From: Volvox africanus
Taxonomy: Eukaryota > Chlorophyta > Chlorophyceae > Chlamydomonadales > Volvocaceae
DNA length: 64,000 bases
NCBI GenBank assembly: GCA_030268105.1
Contig: BSDZ01000015.1
Location: forward strand, 1,887,501-1,951,500
Reading direction: 5' to 3'
A model generated the notes under the pieces. The model was not told the DNA's origin and searched no databases. It saw only the letters and a list, made by a program, of their open reading frames with translations. The first letter of the stretch is position 1. Every line of letters begins with the position of its first letter. A program made the position numbers and the translations under genes. This document shows positions 24,782 through 36,810 of this stretch, in pieces.

Positions 24782-25127
24782 GGCCACGATGGTACGTGCT
24801 CATCACATGTTGACTTCATACACGGTATCGCCCCCACCCTACCTCATCCCTTGTTATTCATTCGGGTCTATGTGTGTGTACTTGATCAGCTGCTTGTCGT
24901 ACTCCCATCCCCACCCCCACCTGTACCCCAACCCGTACCCACACCCATACATGGGAGCTGAAGTTGCCCCTCAAGCTGTCACATCATAGACATCCGGACG
25001 AAGAACCAGTGCCGTGAATCCCCTTGACCGCCTGCCTTCGCAATATCTACGTAAATACACGAACAGCACATACACACATCCCCCTTCCCATGCACTTCAT
25101 TTGGTCATAGGAGTCTAACCCCGGTAT

Positions 25128-25403
25128 CACCCCACCCCACCCCACCCCACCCCACCCCACCCCACCCCACCCCACCCCACCCCACCCCACCCCACCCCAC
25201 CCCACCCCACCCCACCCCACCCCACCCCACCCCACCCCACCTCACCCCACCCCACCTCACTTCACCCCACTTCACCCCACCCCACCCCACCCCACCCCAC
25301 CCCACCCCACCCCACCCCACCCCACCCCACCCCACCCCACCCCACCCCACCCCACCCCACCCCACCCCACCCCACCCCACCCCACCCCACCCCACCCCAC
25401 CCC
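25128..25403. repeat. (CCCCA)n pentanucleotide satellite
   Basis: About 55 head-to-tail 5-bp units, nearly perfect except for a short variant block around 25240-25275 where units read CCTCA or CTTCA. The complementary strand is (TGGGG)n, able to form G-quadruplexes. It lies 350 bp after the HRGP stop codon and immediately before a TGTAA motif. Confidence 0.95.
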
Positions 25404-25410
25404 GCGGCCC

Positions 25411-25415
25411 TGTAA
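25411..25415 (+). promoter_or_regulatory. Candidate TGTAA polyadenylation signal for the HRGP gene
   Basis: It is the first TGTAA I found downstream of the HRGP stop, using the volvocine consensus. If used, the 3' UTR would be about 640 nt and include the CCCCA satellite. Confidence 0.3.
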
Positions 25416-27406
25416 CCCACATTTGGAACGCGTTCGCAGGCTGGATAAACACATCCGTACTTCCGTACATCCAGGGTTTAATCCTCCGCATCCTCGTGCG
25501 TCCAACGCATCTAAGGAATATCTGCATTGTTGGCCTTAATAAGGGCGGGGTTATGGGGTCAACTGCTTTCATCAACATTAACAGCAGAAGTAGCCGCACT
25601 GAGAATCGTGATTTATTTATTTATTGTTGCAGCTGCATTTTTGGCTTGAATTGTTGTATTTGTTGGTAGCATTCGGGTGTGTACGGTGCTAGTACAGCTG
25701 TACGGCAGGTTTATTTGTGGTGCGATAGTGTTTTGAGGGGATTGGGGGCAGAATACTGGTTCGACAGTCCACTCCACCCTCTCAGGCAATGAGTGTGAGA
25801 GTTAAAAGCAATGAATTAAAACCTGACCGATAAACGGCAGGGATGGAGACGCGTGGTCAAAGAGTTATTCGAGGGACTTGTCTTTATAAGTTCCGCATGG
25901 CTTTGTACGGCAATATGTGAACAGATGTGATTTTGGGGGTGTGTCTGGAATGTATAACATTTATGGCCAATGATACCCGATATTCGCTTGTTCGATGTTT
26001 TTGTGTGTTTCGCCATCCACGAGGCAGAGCGCGACGATGTACGTTACCTTACTTCCTGGTTTCTGCGCACCGACCGTTGGATGCATTATTTACATATTAT
26101 TTCCCATTTACATACATGCAGCCGTTTGCCTAGACCTCTGCACAGCTTTATGCATGGTGATGGATGCGGATGCATGGAACATGCGGAAAAGTGTACTTTG
26201 ACATTTCTTTGACAATATAGGCATCAAATTGTATCTGAATTGTGCATTATATTCGGCTTATATTAAAATAACATCGATTTGAGCTCCATGCTACATATAT
26301 ATATATATACATACACACATACATACATACGCGCACGGCAGGACAGGCAGACTAAGCCGTGTACGTATTCCCCCCCCTGCGCCGTGGTACGGTCACTGCC
26401 CGTCATCCGGGTCTTTCAGCCAGTTGTCGCCCAGCCACGTTGTAACACCCCTAATACACACATACATACTACTACTACTACTACTACCAATGGGTATTTT
26501 TGTTTTGTTGTTGTTATTTATTCCTTTCTTTCCTCTCAGATCTTGCATCACTTAGATATATTCAGATCATGATTCGCGAAGGACTAATGTATACCAGGAG
26601 CCGTTCAGCAGCAGCTGAGTCCGCAGACTGAGAAGCTAGCTAGCAGACTTTTACCTTAATTGATTTATGTCGTACGCAGAAGCCAAGTAGAAACTTTTTC
26701 TAAATCAAATGGTCAATTTGGGTATAGATCAGTCATGGAGCTGCATGTCCATCATCGGCAGGGATCATCACTGATCAGTTCGAATCTTCGAAAAGCTTCA
26801 TCCAGTCAACGAACTACAACGAACAACAGAAGGCAACATGTTACAGGCTAGCAGCAAGTTACAACAGCGAGTTAGCGACTTTGGTTGTGATGATAGCGAT
26901 CGCCACCGTGCCAATTGATACATAACGACCGCCACCCCACCAGTGCATGAACCTCAAATGGAAAACGAAGCACCGGGGGGGGGGGAAAGCTGTCACGGCA
27001 TAAAAGTATAAATCGTACATGATAAGTTCCGAACTGTAGAGGTTGGCGTTCGACACCGTGTGGAGCAAAGCGTGCGGCATCTATCGCGCGCTCATCCAAC
27101 TGCCAAAGTTTGCAGTTGATCTCGGGCCTAAATGGTGACTTAGACTCCATCTGGGCCCCATTTCTGGATCCTGGTTTCGGAACCCATGCAGCGCTCGTTC
27201 CGCCGAATCCAAACTGTTATCATTTCCGATTCGCCCAACCAACTTTGGTGATGCGATCGCGGGTCACATCGCTTGACCGCTCGCTTCTCAACCACCTTGG
27301 GTGATTCAAAGTATGGGTAGCAATCAGGACACTATTGAAAGAGAGGGACGAACCCCCTTCGCGACAAAGCATGCGTACCATCATTAGCACTACGGAACGC
27401 ATCAAA

Positions 27407-27443
27407 ACCGTCTATCTGTGGTCCGGCACCATCGATAGACGGT
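27407..27443. repeat. Short hairpin next to interstitial telomere repeats
   Basis: ACCGTCTATC (27407-27416) pairs perfectly with GATAGACGGT (27434-27443); inside the loop GGT and ACC can also pair around CCGGC. No gene was seen here. Confidence 0.65.
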
Positions 27444-27461
27444 GGCCCTATTACGAATGGC

Positions 27462-27481
27462 CCTAAAACCCTAAAACCCTA
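27462..27481. repeat. Interstitial telomere-like repeat, CCCTAAAA type
   Basis: Two CCCTAAAA units followed by CCCTAA. The 8-bp unit is the Chlamydomonas-type telomere repeat (established knowledge). It is internal to the window, so not a chromosome end. Confidence 0.75.
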
Positions 27482-27689
27482 ACGTCACACAGGGAGAGCG
27501 GTGAAGAGCTAAGAAGAGACAGACGCCTGGGTAGATAGATGTCATTTGAGGTTGGGAGGTCCCTGCGGCCCGGCGGAATGGGAATTCCGCAGATTCCGAT
27601 TCCATCAGGCCTGGCGACTCAGCGCTGTTGCAAACAATATTTCTTGTTCGACTAAGCATTTTAGCAATTCACTCTGCCGCCCTACAAAA

Positions 27690-27772
27690 GCAGCAGCAGC
27701 AGCAGCAGCAGGCCAGCTTTGTTGGGAGAGAGGGGTGCGAGACAGAGAGAAATAGGGAGAGAGACAGACAAA

Positions 27773-27827
<55 letters not shown>

Positions 27828-27848
27828 AGGGAGAGAGAGAGGGAGACG
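27690..27848. repeat. CAG run followed by a long (GA)n tract
   Basis: Seven or so AGC units are followed after about 20 bp by GA-dominated sequence containing a pure GA run and GGGAGA variants. Confidence 0.9.
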
Positions 27849-29300
27849 GACTAGCTTACCATGGGGCTTGAACATCTGATGGCTTCCGGCAATCGGCCTC
27901 TCGCCTATGGTTGTTGTACAACAGTACGCAAATCGCATCTACCCCATGTGATCTGATCTGACGTGCAGCTTCCATCCCGGAGGGTGCGAGGTACGGCACT
28001 CATCCAGCCCGCTGACTCACGAAATGCCGGGTACTGGCCACAATTGTCTGCGCCCCACGCGGGATGAAGAACAATGCAAGACGTAGCAGCTTAAATGCAT
28101 GATTCGAAATACAGTATGTAGAAGTGTTATCTGGTGTAACGTGCTGAGGACAGGAAGCATATCCGCACTTCTCTTCATCATCGATATCGGTGCTGTGTGC
28201 GTATGGCCCCTCTCCTCCCGTCCCGGCCCCTCTCGTCCCTCCTCGCGTATGTCAGCGTTTTCGCGGTGCAAAGCCACGCATCTGCAGCCTCAATGATTGC
28301 CTCCTAGATTCCGGGACGGTTCAGACACGGTCGGATATAGATTGGAGTCCTGAAGAGGTACGTGCGTAGGGATGGGCTTCATGACCGGACGTCTCATCAT
28401 TTGCCAGCAGTTTAGGGATATGATTCCGTGTTGTTGGTATCGGTCGGATCAGCTTTTAGGATTGCTAGACGCTCAGCGCCCTGAAGTGAAATATTCGAGT
28501 CCGCGTGCGAATTTCCCACCACCATTAAGGGCTGATACGTTTTTGACCCTTGTGGAAAATTGGCGCCGATGGCAACGCAGCTGCTGCGACGATGCATGCC
28601 CTTGGTGGATCGACCGGGACCCTCCCCACTCGCAGGTTCAGATAGTGTTGAGGTCAACATGTATGCAATATAACCTGGACATACCCTGCCGCAAACAGCC
28701 TGTGGAGGACCATGGCAGCTCTAACATCTTGAGGATGTAGTCGCTGGTTGTACCTGTTATCTAACTAAGGATGAGGTTGATGATGTGATAGCGAATGAAG
28801 AAGTATTGAGCTCGCGCTGACTGCTAATGACAGCGACTGCCGTAGCGGACGAATGGCCACATGCTGGTAGGAAGCTATATGCATTATGTAAGATCATCCA
28901 GGCCTTACGTTAAGGTTCATTGGATTTGGGTCTGTCCTCCAGTGTCGCGGCGACAGTTGTGACATGCAATTGCGATGTGCGACGTTGACTGCACTATGTG
29001 TCCATTGAGCCCGCCATGAAAGATATGAATTGCTTAAATTGTAACTTTAACCTGGCCTTGTGTAGCTGCGCCGCTAAAGATCCCTTTTCGACAGGTCTTC
29101 GTACTACAAAGTTTAGCTTGAAAGAGCTTCTCTAATATTTTCTTGCAAATATGAAACCATCCCTACCTTCTAAACTGCTTTGTGATCATCAATCAGGAGT
29201 GGATGCGGGCAAACGGTTAGGTAGACCGACATCGACTCCATGAAACGAGAGTGCAACTTCTGCAAGACTACCCAATAGGCAATTTTAAGTTCTTTGCATC

Positions 29301-29789
29301 ATGGGGTCTAGGGAAGCTAGCCCGTCACGCCCGGGCACGTCAGGCGGCAAGGTGCTCCGTGGGCGCAGCGATGCGCTGGTCAGCGTCGCCAACCGGCTCC
29401 GCAGCCCCATGTACGTGAGCGACAGGGCCCTTCCACCCGAGGATGTCACAGTCAACACAATAGAGGTGCGTGCCCCCGGCGCGCGGCCAGGGGGCGCGGG
29501 TCGTGCTGATGGCTGATGGGCGGCAACACGCACATCCATCAGACCCAACTTGCCGAACATTTCCCTGCCGAAATTCACAATCCAGCGAAGGGACGACGTG
29601 TTTGCATCTCATTAGGCAAGTTATCCTGCGTCACTATATGATTAGGTTAAGGTCCCAAGTATCATTAATGACGGGAATTTCGTTGAACCAGTCAACCCTT
29701 GACTGGAGCCTGCTGTCCACGGACGACGACTCAACGAAGCCTACGCGTACCCGCCCAGAAGCTACATTATGGATACGGATCCCTCACTG

Positions 29790-29820
<31 letters not shown>

Positions 29821-32800
29821 CAGCGGAGCCTCTCTCACCACCTTCAAAGAGTCTGGCTAAAGCGGGTCGTCCGGGAGGACGGTGTCGCAGAATTTAACCA
29901 TTTAGGCCCATGTTGCTATGGAATACTGGAAACACGACAAAGTTGCGGTTGCCCTCCCATCCACCTCACCTTCCATCTCCCAATCCCTCCAGCTCCTCTC
30001 CCTCCCTCCCTCCCTCCCTATCCCTCCCTCCAGCTCCTCTCCCTCCCTCCCTATCCCTCCCTCCAGCTCCTCTCCCTCCCTCCCTATCCCTCCCTCCAGC
30101 TCCTCTCCCTCCCTCCCTCCCTCCCTCCAGCTCCTCTCCCTCCCTCCCTCCCTCCCTCCAGCTCCTCTCCCTCCCTCCCTCCCTCCCTCCCTCCAGCTCC
30201 TCTCCCTCCCTCCCTCCCTCCCTCCAGCTCCTCTCCCTCCCTCCCTCCCTCCCTCCCTCCCTCCAGCTCCTCTCCCTCCCTCCCTCCCTCCCTCCAGCTC
30301 CTCTCCCTCCCTCCAGCTCCTCTCCCTCCCTCCAGCTCCTCTCCCTCCAGCTCCTCTCCCTCCCTCCAGCTCCTCTCCCTCCCTCCCTCCCTCCCTCCAG
30401 CTCCTCTCCCTCCCTCCAGCTCCTCTCCCTCCCTCCCTCCCTCCCTCCCTCCCTCCAGCTCCTCTCCCTCCCTCCCTCCCTCCCTCCCTCCCTCCAGCTC
30501 CTCTCCCTCCCTCCCTCCCTCCCTCCCTCCCTCCCATCATCTCATGTCTATGTTAGTTCCCTGTCTGGGTCTGAGGTTCTCTCGGCTCCCGTGCTCGTAC
30601 GAAAGACGCCACAACCTTCACTGCTGCCAGTTTTGTCCACTTTGGTCACTACTGTCACCATCTTAGGCCCTATCTGTTCGTACCTTTTGAAGCTGGCTAT
30701 CACCTGGCTGACCAACTAACGTTGCTCGCATATCCCACATCCAGGGAAAAACCTAACTCCTCCCTTTCGCAAACACGGCACGCTCCGAAACCCCTCAGGG
30801 TCTTTTGCGCATCCCCTCTCTGGCGTCCGGTCGTACAGAAGAGCAGCTCGTGGCGTCGTTCTGTGGCGAAGAGGGGCTGGTCATTGACCCGGACTTCCCG
30901 CCAGGAGTCAGCTCACTGTGAGTGCAGGGCATTGATTTGAACTATGCTGTATGCGTGTGTGTGTGTGTGTGTGTGTCTGTGTGTCTGTCTGTGTTTTCCG
31001 ATGAGCCACATGAGCCTTGTTGTTTTTCCCACTAGGCTCCTCCTGTCCCCTCCCGTAACTGCCTTTCCATGCTTGGCTTTGCGCCCACCCCACCCCACAC
31101 CACACCACACCACACCACTCCGCTGCGCAGTTACCCCGATGTGAACCAGCCCCCCGCCTCTGCGCCCTCGAACGTGACTTGGCGCCGGGTATCGGGCACC
31201 TTGTACTTCCCGACCGGGAAGACACCGCGGCTGCTGCAGGTGCGTGCGTGTGCGTGCGTGTGTATGGGCCCTATGCGTGTGATGTTGTGGGATAATGACG
31301 CAGTGGTGTGTAGGATAGGGGGGTACATCACCCGTGGCCACTAACCTGGCAGTCCCTACCTTCCCCGGTGTTTCGGGGCACCCTCATCCAGTCTCCCATG
31401 CCAACTTCTCCGAAATCAGTGGTTTTCCCAGGTACAGCACCCACCACCAGCATCCAGCGGAATCTGCCAAATCAACTAAGGCGTCAACTCCGCTACTGGT
31501 CAGCTCTTAGGTCACTGTAATTGGGGTCGTCACCGTCCATCGACATGGGGGCATCCTGCCCTTATCATTAAAGTCTTTGTCCCGCTCTCGGTCGGGGTAG
31601 AACCTGGAACTCCAGGGGCATAATAGTCATGCCATAACAGTCGTGCCTGAACACAGCAGTGATATATGGCCCTCGGGGGCTGAGGTGTGGTGGATAGGAC
31701 GTTTTGAAGCCCCTCCTCAGGAGCGGAAACGTACCGAAGGATGAAAGCCGCTTACCTCGCAGCTTCATCCATTAGCTGATTCTGGAGGGGCTGAGTAGTG
31801 GCACTGTTTAGGACTGTTTCACCCGTGTGTTTGCACAAAACACAACATAACACCCCACGGCCCCCTCCCCCCAGGTGTCTTATCTCTGCAATATCCCCAT
31901 CACCATCCCTGCACCTGAGCCACCTCGCTCACCTCCCGCAGGCCTTGCTTTGGCCCGCGTCCCTTGACTTGATTATTGAAAGGTTGGAGCTCCCTAATCC
32001 TCATCCCCGTCGTCGTCATGTGGGAAGTTCACTGTGATGGCTCTTTCCCTCTTTGAGCGTTACCTCCTTCATCTGCTCTCCACCCTCGGTGTCTCCCCCT
32101 CCGGCCCACTCCCCGGGGTGACAGGGCATCTTGGACTCGGGGGCCTTCCTCGGTGCCCTGGCTGCAGTGGCGGGCTCACGTAGCGGGGAGCTGCTGCTCG
32201 ACCTCATCGTGTCGGATGACGCCTCCCCGCACGGCGCCTATACCTTCCAGTTTTTTAAGCACGGCTGTTGGCAGGCGGTGGTTGTGGATAACTACCTGCC
32301 GTGTGTGTCGGGAGAGGTGCGTTTAGCGGGGGGAGGGGGAGAAATACTATCTGTACAGTGAAGGCCGGGTATGAGACGTGTGTATAAAACCCTAAGTTTT
32401 AAACCAGGTCGCGGGAAGGGCGGGTTGTGGGCCAGGGGTGCATGCGCGAGGGGGCGGACTGGGGGGAAGTTGGAGGTTGGAGGTTGGGGAGGTTAGGGAG
32501 GTTGGGAAAGTTGGGAAGGGGTCGCATTGGATAACAACTACATCGCATTCCACGCATATGCTACGTGATTCTGCCGGGCAAGCCCCTCCCCCACATAAAA
32601 ATGCACATATACACATACACACATACACACATACACACATACAAACAGCCTGTTTCCTTCTCCCCCTTTCCCCGGCTTCAGGAGCGCCTGGCTTTCGCCT
32701 GCAGTGCCGTGGTCGGGGAGCTGTGGCCTAGCCTACTAGAAAAGGCGTATGCCAAGGTGGGCAAATCCAAGCAGCGATTCAGGTTCTTTATGTGTGTGGG

Positions 32801-33359
32801 ACCGTTGTGTCTGGATTTGGTGACTGCCGTGGGGTTGGGGGGTTGGGGGGTGGGGAGGGGTTGGGAAGGGCCGGGCCGTAAACGTGGGCTGGCGATGAAC
32901 CGTTTCTTGAATGTGGTAGGGGTGAGTGTGCGTGCCCGTGTGTATGTGTATGTGCCCGTGTGTGTATGTATGTTTGTTGGTGGGGAGGGGGGGAATCGGG
33001 AAATGGAGGTCCAGCCGGGAAAGAGAGGGTTCGTGATTGAGCGACACGAACCTCAACATCCCGTAAGGCCCGCAAGTAAGGCATACACAATCCGTATTTT
33101 GCTGCACCATTGTCACCCGTCATCCCTCGCCCCTTCCTCACACACACATACACACATACACAAACACACGGCAGGTTCACGGCAGTTATTACGCTTTGTC
33201 GGGCGGCTGTGTGCACGAGGCGCTGGTGGATCTCACGGGGGGCGTGGGTTTCAAGGTGAAGACGGACTCGCTGGCGGGGGCGGCGGCCATCAAGGAGGGG
33301 TGTCTCTGGAACGACCTTCAGGTGCGACCTGTGTGTGTGTGTATGTGTATGTGTATGTA

Positions 33360-33420
<61 letters not shown>

Positions 33421-36400
33421 GATTGTGTGTGTATGTGTATGTGTATGTGTGTGTGTATGTGTGTGTGCACCCGCGCAAGTATTCATATATGCGCATTATG
33501 AACATGTATGCGTGTGTGTGTTTTGTTGGCCGGGGAGGAGGTCATTGTGTACGGAGGCATCCGTCGTGGCATCAAGATGTCCGCGTATGTTCCTGGCCGT
33601 CCGGTAATGAGGCATCTGTACGGCAATGAGGATTGCCTAGATACGACATGGCACACACACATACAGACACATGCCAAGGGCTGCATCATGCATTACAAGT
33701 CAAGTCCGGATCGGTGGAAGCACACGGCCCCCCCTTTCAAGCCCCTCCCCCCTCCGGGGGACTTGCTCAAATACCCCAGGCCTCTGTTCCCTTCTCATCG
33801 GCTCTCCAACCACTCCTTGCTTGATTTATAGGGATTACATCCCGGCTCCGGAACCAACTCCATGGTCCATGGTTACCTGCGTCCGGGATCATCGTTTTTG
33901 GTTTGTCGGCTCTCCTGAAACAAAAATTGAAATTTCTCCGAAACCAAACCCCATCTTAACCCCAGACATGGCTTTCCGCCAAGTCCATCATCGCGTGCGT
34001 GGCTCGCCGCAAGGGCCCCGCGAGAAACCGATTCAGACCAGGTTGGGTGGGGGTGAGAGGGGGGTGAGAGGGGGGGGGAGGAGTTAGGGAGGGTGGTAAG
34101 GGAGACTGGCTAGCCGTGTGTGAGGGCGAGACTAGGCTATGGGACGCTGTATGGGCTGCGAGTGGGGGTGTTTGGAGAGTGTGTGCTTGGGTGTGGGTGT
34201 GTGTAAGGAACGAGCACTGACGGCCCAGATGAGCCTTCCTAAACCCTAAACCCTAAACCCTAAATAGAACACAGAACATGTACAAGAGGTTTTTTGCCGG
34301 GAAGTACTCCCCGACCCATACCTGTCCCCTCCGTGGGCCACAGGCCTCCCCGCCATCAACACCAATACCGAATTTCATCCCTTCCACAACTCGCCTGCAC
34401 GCCCCGCTCATTCTCCTCCCTCTCCCCCCTCTCCCCCCCCCCCCACTCACACACACACGTGTAGATGCCCCCCCTTCACCTACGGGGGACGGTGACGGTA
34501 ATGGGGCACACCTGCAAGTCGAGGACCCCGACGGCGGACCGTACGGCCTGCAGTACAACCAGGTGTACTCCGTACTTGAGGTCCGTGCCGTGGGCGACGC
34601 CATCCAGCTGGTTCGTTTGCATTGCCCCTGGCCGCGGGGAATGTGGAACGGGCCTTGGGCTCTGGTGAGGCCTCCAGGGAGGGAGAGGGAGAGGGAGAGG
34701 GAGAGGGAGAGGGAGAGGGAGAGGGAGAGGGAGAGGGAGAGGGAGAGGGAGAGGGAGAGGGAGAGGGAGAGGGAGAGGGAGAGGGAGAGGGAGAGGGAGA
34801 GGGAGAGGGAGAGGGAGAGGGAGAGGGAGAGGGAGAGGGAGAGGGAGAGGGAGAGGGAGAGGGAGAGGGAGAGGGAGAGGGAGAGGGAGAGGGAGAGGGA
34901 GAGGGAGAGGGAGAGGGAGAGGGAGAGGGAGAGGGAGAGGGAGAGGGAGAGGGAGAGGGAGAGGGAGGGAGGGAGGGAGCTGCGGGTTCAAAAGCTGCGG
35001 GTTCTCCCCTCGGGTGACTTACATGTGCGTCAAAGTACGAACACATGCATACACGCACGTGTGCGCATGATTGATGCGTTGATTAACTTTCCCTCCCCCC
35101 TTTCCCCTCCCTCTTCCCCTCCTCCAGGGCTCCCCCCAATGGGACATCCCGGCGGTGGCGCCCCATCTGGAGTCCTTCCGTACCACCTGGGACGATGAGG
35201 CCACCTTCTGGATGCCTTTCGCGGACTTCGCCGCGCTATTCAACCGCATACACGTGTGCAGGTACGGGGGTTAGGGGGTATTAGTTACGGGAGTCGACGG
35301 GTTGGGGGCCGGCCGGGGTCGGGGAAACCAACGATGGGAAGCAAAGCGCGGAACCTAACGATATGATCACGCAGGCAGCGGCAGCAGAAACAACAAGCCA
35401 AGTGAAGGAGTCCACCACCGCGGCCTGCACCCGTCACCTTATATGAACCCATGCCTGCGGCACCTCAACCCCGGCCACCCAACCCCGCGGGTCATCCCCC
35501 CAGCAGCCTCAGCATTAACTTCCCCAGCCGCAATACCAACCTCCTCCTCCCAGCCGCACATAAGGCCTCAATAGTTACTTGCCCCTATCCCCGCTGTCCC
35601 CCAGCCTATCTCCCGCTCCCTCTCTTTGTATTTAGTTATTCCCCAGCTTCCAAGTTTATACGTAGTTACCGTTACCGTTGACCGTTGACGTTCAACCAAC
35701 TCCCGTTTTGCTTTCCTGTTTTGCTTTCCCCTCCCCTCCCGCGTGACGGCATCCCTACCAGAATGTTCCCACCCACCTGGCACCAGCTTACCCTCCACTG
35801 TGGATGGCAGGGCCCATCTGCAGGTGGGCCTTACTACCTGCAGCCCCACGACCCCGCCTTCCCAGCGACCGGTGCTGCCCCCGCGGCCGACCGCTCCCCC
35901 AGCCCCAGCTTCCCCACCGGCTCAGCCAGTGTGAGCATCAGCGGCGCCGGAGACCGCCCGACCGGAGCCGCCGGCGGCGGCAGCGGTAGTGCTCCCGTCG
36001 CCTCCGCCGTCAGCAGCACGTGGTGTTGCAACCCGCAGTTCCGAATGACTGTACGGAAGGCGTGTGAGGTGGTGGTGTGTTTGGGGCAGCAGGACCCCAC
36101 GGTATCGTACAGGTCCCACGTACCTAAGCGACACCGGAAGCGGGCGATCGGGCTGCAGGTGAAAGCGCTCGTGTGTGTGCGTGTGCGTGTGTGTGTATGG
36201 TCGTACCACTTTTAAAGATCAAGAGCGGGGCAAGGGAAAGCAAAGCAGAGACCTTGAAGGAGGTGGTGGGATGAGGGGGATGTGACCGGTACGTGCATGC
36301 TTGCACGAGCGACCCCGTTAGCGGGGGTGCGCACTGCTCTGGAAGCTACCCTCTGTGTAAGCGGATGTGTGTACAGGTTCCGAATGTGTTTTACCTCCCC

Positions 36401-36777
36401 CCCTTCCTTCTCCCTGCCCCTGTTTCCGCCCACCACCACCCTTCGCGCAGGTGCTCAGGGTTCCTCTCGAGAGCCTGGGGCGGCGGTGGGAGATCCGTTC
36501 CGGTGAGGCGGTGGCCTCCCTGCCGCTGTCCACGGGGCGGGAGGTGGTGGCCTCGTTCAAGGCCTCACCCGACTATGCCTATGTGGTGGTGCCCCATGCA
36601 GGGTGGGTGATGAAGGGGGGGATGGGGACTCCAGGGGGGTTGTAGAGGAGTGTGCAGTCGGCCCTCAGCCTCCCAACCTGCCTCCCTCGTCCCTCCCGTC
36701 CTTGGGCCCATACCATTTGGAAGAGCCCCTAGCTCAATGTTTTCATAGTCTGCTGCACACCCGCGCTTTTATTTTAA

Positions 36778-36810
<33 letters not shown>

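Larger units (their letters stand above)
24782..29300. other. Intergenic region with satellite and interstitial telomere repeats
   Basis: No recognised gene. It contains the (CCCCA)n array at 25128-25403, a TGTAA motif at 25411-25415, (ACT)n near 26467-26486, a hairpin at 27407-27443, CCCTAAAA units near 27462-27481, a CAG run near 27690-27711 and a long (GA)n run to about 27848. Reading frames in 28000-28800 are short and show no motif. The right end is the upstream flank of the calpain-like gene. Confidence 0.55.

Noticed and set aside
23323..24837. A 504-codon Gly-rich open frame on the minus strand opposite the first HRGP shaft
   Set aside because: It is the mirror of the Ser/Pro codons; low-complexity GC-rich repeats leave all frames open. 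The plus frame has a signal peptide and a globular domain.
27462..27481. Chromosome end
   Set aside because: Only two to three telomere units, with unique DNA and genes on both sides.
29902..30719. Several 210-280 codon frames rich in Ser/Pro/Leu or Glu/Gly/Arg
   Set aside because: They read across the CCCT minisatellite, which lies in calpain intron 2 in a model that closes in frame without it.
25128..34979. Regular tandem arrays as possible CRISPR arrays
   Set aside because: Units are 5-16 bp with no spacers, and the genome is clearly eukaryotic.
34476..35198. Arg-Glu, Gly-Glu and Pro-Leu repeat proteins
   Set aside because: Artefacts of the (GGGAGA)n array; the flanking exons splice across it in frame.
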